Shown: positions 62,482 through 64,000 of the stretch, one piece after another | Layout: the number at the start of each line of letters is the position of its first letter | Numbering within the stretch: position 1 is the first letter of the stretch | Origin: Streptomyces sp. cg36 | Lineage (GTDB): Bacteria; Actinomycetota; Actinomycetes; Streptomycetales; Streptomycetaceae | Assembly (NCBI RefSeq): GCF_041080675.1 | Contig: NZ_CP163520.1 | Location: 1,054,001 to 1,118,000 of the forward strand | Length of the DNA: 64,000 nt | Direction of reading: 5' to 3' | Translations under genes and position numbers: made by a program | The notes under the pieces: model-generated | Database searches by the model: none | The model's input: the letters and a program-made list of their open reading frames with translations, nothing else | What the model was told of the DNA's origin: nothing

Positions 62482-62862
62482 TTACATCCGGGGCGTGTTG
62501 CGCGGGGTCTGGTAATACGTGCCAAGGCTCTGGTGGTAGTCCGCATCGCCCAGGTGCTTTTCCTTGTCGAACTCCGGAGCGTTCTTGATCTCTTCCTTCG
62601 TCCGGGACACGTACACCTTTCGCGCGGCCACGTCGACGCCCTTGACCGTGCCGGCCGGCAGCAGTACGTCGCCCGGACCCCGCGAAATCCAGGACTCCCC
62701 CTCCGGCCCGAAGGCCCGGTCATGGGCGCCGATCCCCCTGCACCCGCTCACCCCAGCCCTGTCCGGTACCGGCTTCACCGGAGGGGAGGACGTGACGGCG
62801 GCGGACGGCGCTTCGGCCACGACCGCCGAACGTCCGGCAGCGACGCACGATCCGAGCTCCAC
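62482..62862 (-). pseudogene. PRC-barrel protein, C-terminal fragment
   Basis: The last ~70 codons read SWISRGPGDVLLPAGTVKGV, then VYVSRTKEEIKNAPEFDKEK and YHQSLGTYYQ, as in the second half of actinobacterial PRC-barrel stress proteins. The upstream ~55 codons show no similarity and are Pro/Ala/Ser-rich, and no start with a ribosome site precedes the conserved part. I read it as a truncated gene ending next to the orphan ATPase. Confidence 0.55.
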
Positions 62863-62885
62863 TCGGCGGAGGGACGGTGTGTCCC

Positions 62886-63644
62886 ATGGCGACGGGCAAC
62901 CGGTCGGCGCGCATCCACAACCAGGTGGCGGAGCAGGCGGCGCTGCGCGGTGCCCGGATCGGTGTGGTGGACGTGTGCAGCGCGGCCGTGGCGGCGTTGC
63001 CGGTCGGCGGGGCCGGGGTGTCGGCGATGCAGCCGCACACGGCCAGCCATCCTCTGTGCAGCACCGACACCGTGAGCGAGCGGCTCGAAGAACTTCAGCT
63101 CACCCTGGGTGAAGGGCCGTGCGTCGATGCCTTCGCGCGCGGCTGCGCCGTCCTGGCACCGGATCTGCGGACCAGCCCGCTTCAGGAATGCTGGCCGGTG
63201 TTCGCCGACGCCGCCCTGGAGGCCGGGATACGCGCGGTGTTCGCGCTCCCCCTCCAGATCGGTGCGATCAGTCCCGGAGTCCTGGATCTGTACTCCCGCG
63301 TGCCCGTCGAGCTGAGTCCGGAGGCACTGGCCGATGCCCTGGCATTCGCCGACTTCACCACGCTCGTACTCCTGGATGCGCGGATCGACGAATCGGGAGC
63401 GCGAGCCGATGACCCGTCCCCGGACGGCCGTCGAGAGGATCTGGGCCGCTACCGCGCCGAGATCGACCAGGCGACCGGCATCCTCATGGTCCAGCTCGGC
63501 GTCGGCGTCGAGGTCGCCTTCGTCCGGCTGCGCACCCACGCGTACGCCACGGGCCTGCGCCTCGCCGAAGTGGCCGCCGACGTGGTGGCCCACCGGCTCC
63601 GCCTGCCGCCCGACCCGGACGGGGATCCGCGTGATGGCGGCTGA
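62886..63644 (+). CDS. GAF-ANTAR domain protein
   Basis: A 252-aa protein with an N-terminal GAF-like sensor (about 20-165: TLGEGPCVDAFARGCAVLAP, AVFALPLQIGAISPGVLDLY) and a C-terminal ANTAR RNA-binding domain (EIDQATGILMVQLGVGVEVA, then FVRLRTHAYATGLRLAEVAA). ANTAR proteins act as antiterminators. The ATG at 62886 is used; a GTG at 62877 is also in frame. A second gene of the same kind follows. Confidence 0.88.
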   Translation: MATGNRSARIHNQVAEQAALRGARIGVVDVCSAAVAALPVGGAGVSAMQPHTASHPLCSTDTVSERLEELQLTLGEGPCVDAFARGCAVLAPDLRTSPLQECWPVFADAALEAGIRAVFALPLQIGAISPGVLDLYSRVPVELSPEALADALAFADFTTLVLLDARIDESGARADDPSPDGRREDLGRYRAEIDQATGILMVQLGVGVEVAFVRLRTHAYATGLRLAEVAADVVAHRLRLPPDPDGDPRDGG

Positions 63645-63730
63645 CGCGTCCGCACGGGCGTCCCGGTGCCGCCCGCCCCGTCCGCCGATCCCCGTCCCCC
63701 CTGGAACCGGTCTCAACAAAGGGTGTCGCC

Positions 63731-64000
63731 ATGCATGAGCAGCTCCTGGCCAAGACATTCGTCGAGCTGGCCGACAACCTCGTCGCCGACTTCGACCTCA
63801 TCGACTTCCTGCGCCTGCTGACAGACCGGTGCGTCGGGCTGCTCGGTGCGGGCGCCGCGGGCGTACTGCTCGCGGACCGCGAAGGCGCCCTCCGCGTCAT
63901 GGCCGCCTCCGACGAACGCGTACGCCTGCTGGAGCTCTTCCAGCTCCAGAACGACCAAGGCCCGTGCCTGACCTGCTTCCGCACCGGCGCTCCCGTGACC
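63731..64000 (+). CDS. GAF(-ANTAR) protein, cut by the window end
   Basis: The first 90 codons of a second sensor protein: HEQLLAKTFVELADNLVADF, DFLRLLTDRCVGLLGAGAAG, LLEL FQLQNDQGPCL, matching the N-terminal GAF domain of streptomycete GAF-ANTAR proteins. No stop before the end of the window. ATG at 63731, 86 bases after the previous gene. Confidence 0.82.
   Translation, partial: MHEQLLAKTFVELADNLVADFDLIDFLRLLTDRCVGLLGAGAAGVLLADREGALRVMAASDERVRLLELFQLQNDQGPCLTCFRTGAPVT

Overview
The window is high-GC actinobacterial DNA, almost certainly from a Streptomyces-like chromosome. Evidence: strong G/C third-position bias, GTG and TTG starts, GGAGG-type ribosome sites, many ATGA/GTGA stop-start overlaps, and typical families (LAL-LuxR, SARP/NB-ARC, DUF397 plus HTH/DUF5753 plus DUF574, GAF-ANTAR, DM13, DUF4232). 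I saw no rRNA, tRNA or CRISPR array.

Layout. 0.1-3 kb: a large LuxR-type ATPase regulator. 3.6-13 kb: nitrogen genes, namely a kidney-type glutaminase (EF-hand-like and ankyrin domains), a type II glutamine synthetase and, further on, a lone ammonium channel; between them lie a DM13 protein, a secreted VanX-type dipeptidase and a SARP regulator. 13.4-16.5 kb: a whiJ-like cluster (DUF397, HTH, methyltransferase) and a sigma-like HTH protein with a 51-aa membrane protein. 16.8-18.9 kb: a decayed patch with a GMC oxidoreductase remnant, a phosphotransferase fragment and a 5'-truncated IS701-type transposase. 19-21.8 kb: an HTH-membrane-ricin lectin protein and a DUF4232 lipoprotein. 22.1-28.1 kb: a tight catabolic operon (cysteine hydrolase, DoxX, two alpha/beta hydrolases, amidohydrolase, acetate-type transporter) facing an AraC regulator.

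29.3-43.6 kb is the most distinctive part. Minus strand, in transcription order: a urease gamma-beta fusion, a urease alpha-like protein, a cytosolic agmatine deiminase, a five-gene peptide-type ABC importer and a Tat-exported agmatine deiminase. Two divergent, clearly paralogous TetR genes sit upstream, and beyond them on the plus strand a Tat-lipoprotein agmatine deiminase followed by DUF4436. Four copies of an imperfect-to-perfect 18-bp palindrome (TGACTGAA-N2-TTCAGTCA) precede the deiminase operon, the urease operon, the TetR pair and the third deiminase, and at two of them the palindrome overlaps a TTGACT -35 box. This looks like one regulon for guanidino/ureido nitrogen. No N-carbamoylputrescine amidohydrolase and no urease maturation genes are present. 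The urease alpha-like protein keeps all nickel ligands but has lost the flap cysteine, so it may act on a substituted urea such as N-carbamoylputrescine; this is a hypothesis.

43.9-64 kb: MscS channel, DUF779, a secreted propeller-like protein, a winged-helix protein with a coupled 64-aa membrane protein, an exported PI-PLC/GDPD-like protein, a second peptide/nickel-type ABC importer, an acyl-CoA dehydrogenase pair with a quinone oxidoreductase, an XRE-cupin regulator, a PIG-L deacetylase, an S33 hydrolase, an orphan OpuCA-type ATPase, a PRC-barrel fragment and two GAF-ANTAR genes, the last cut by the window end.
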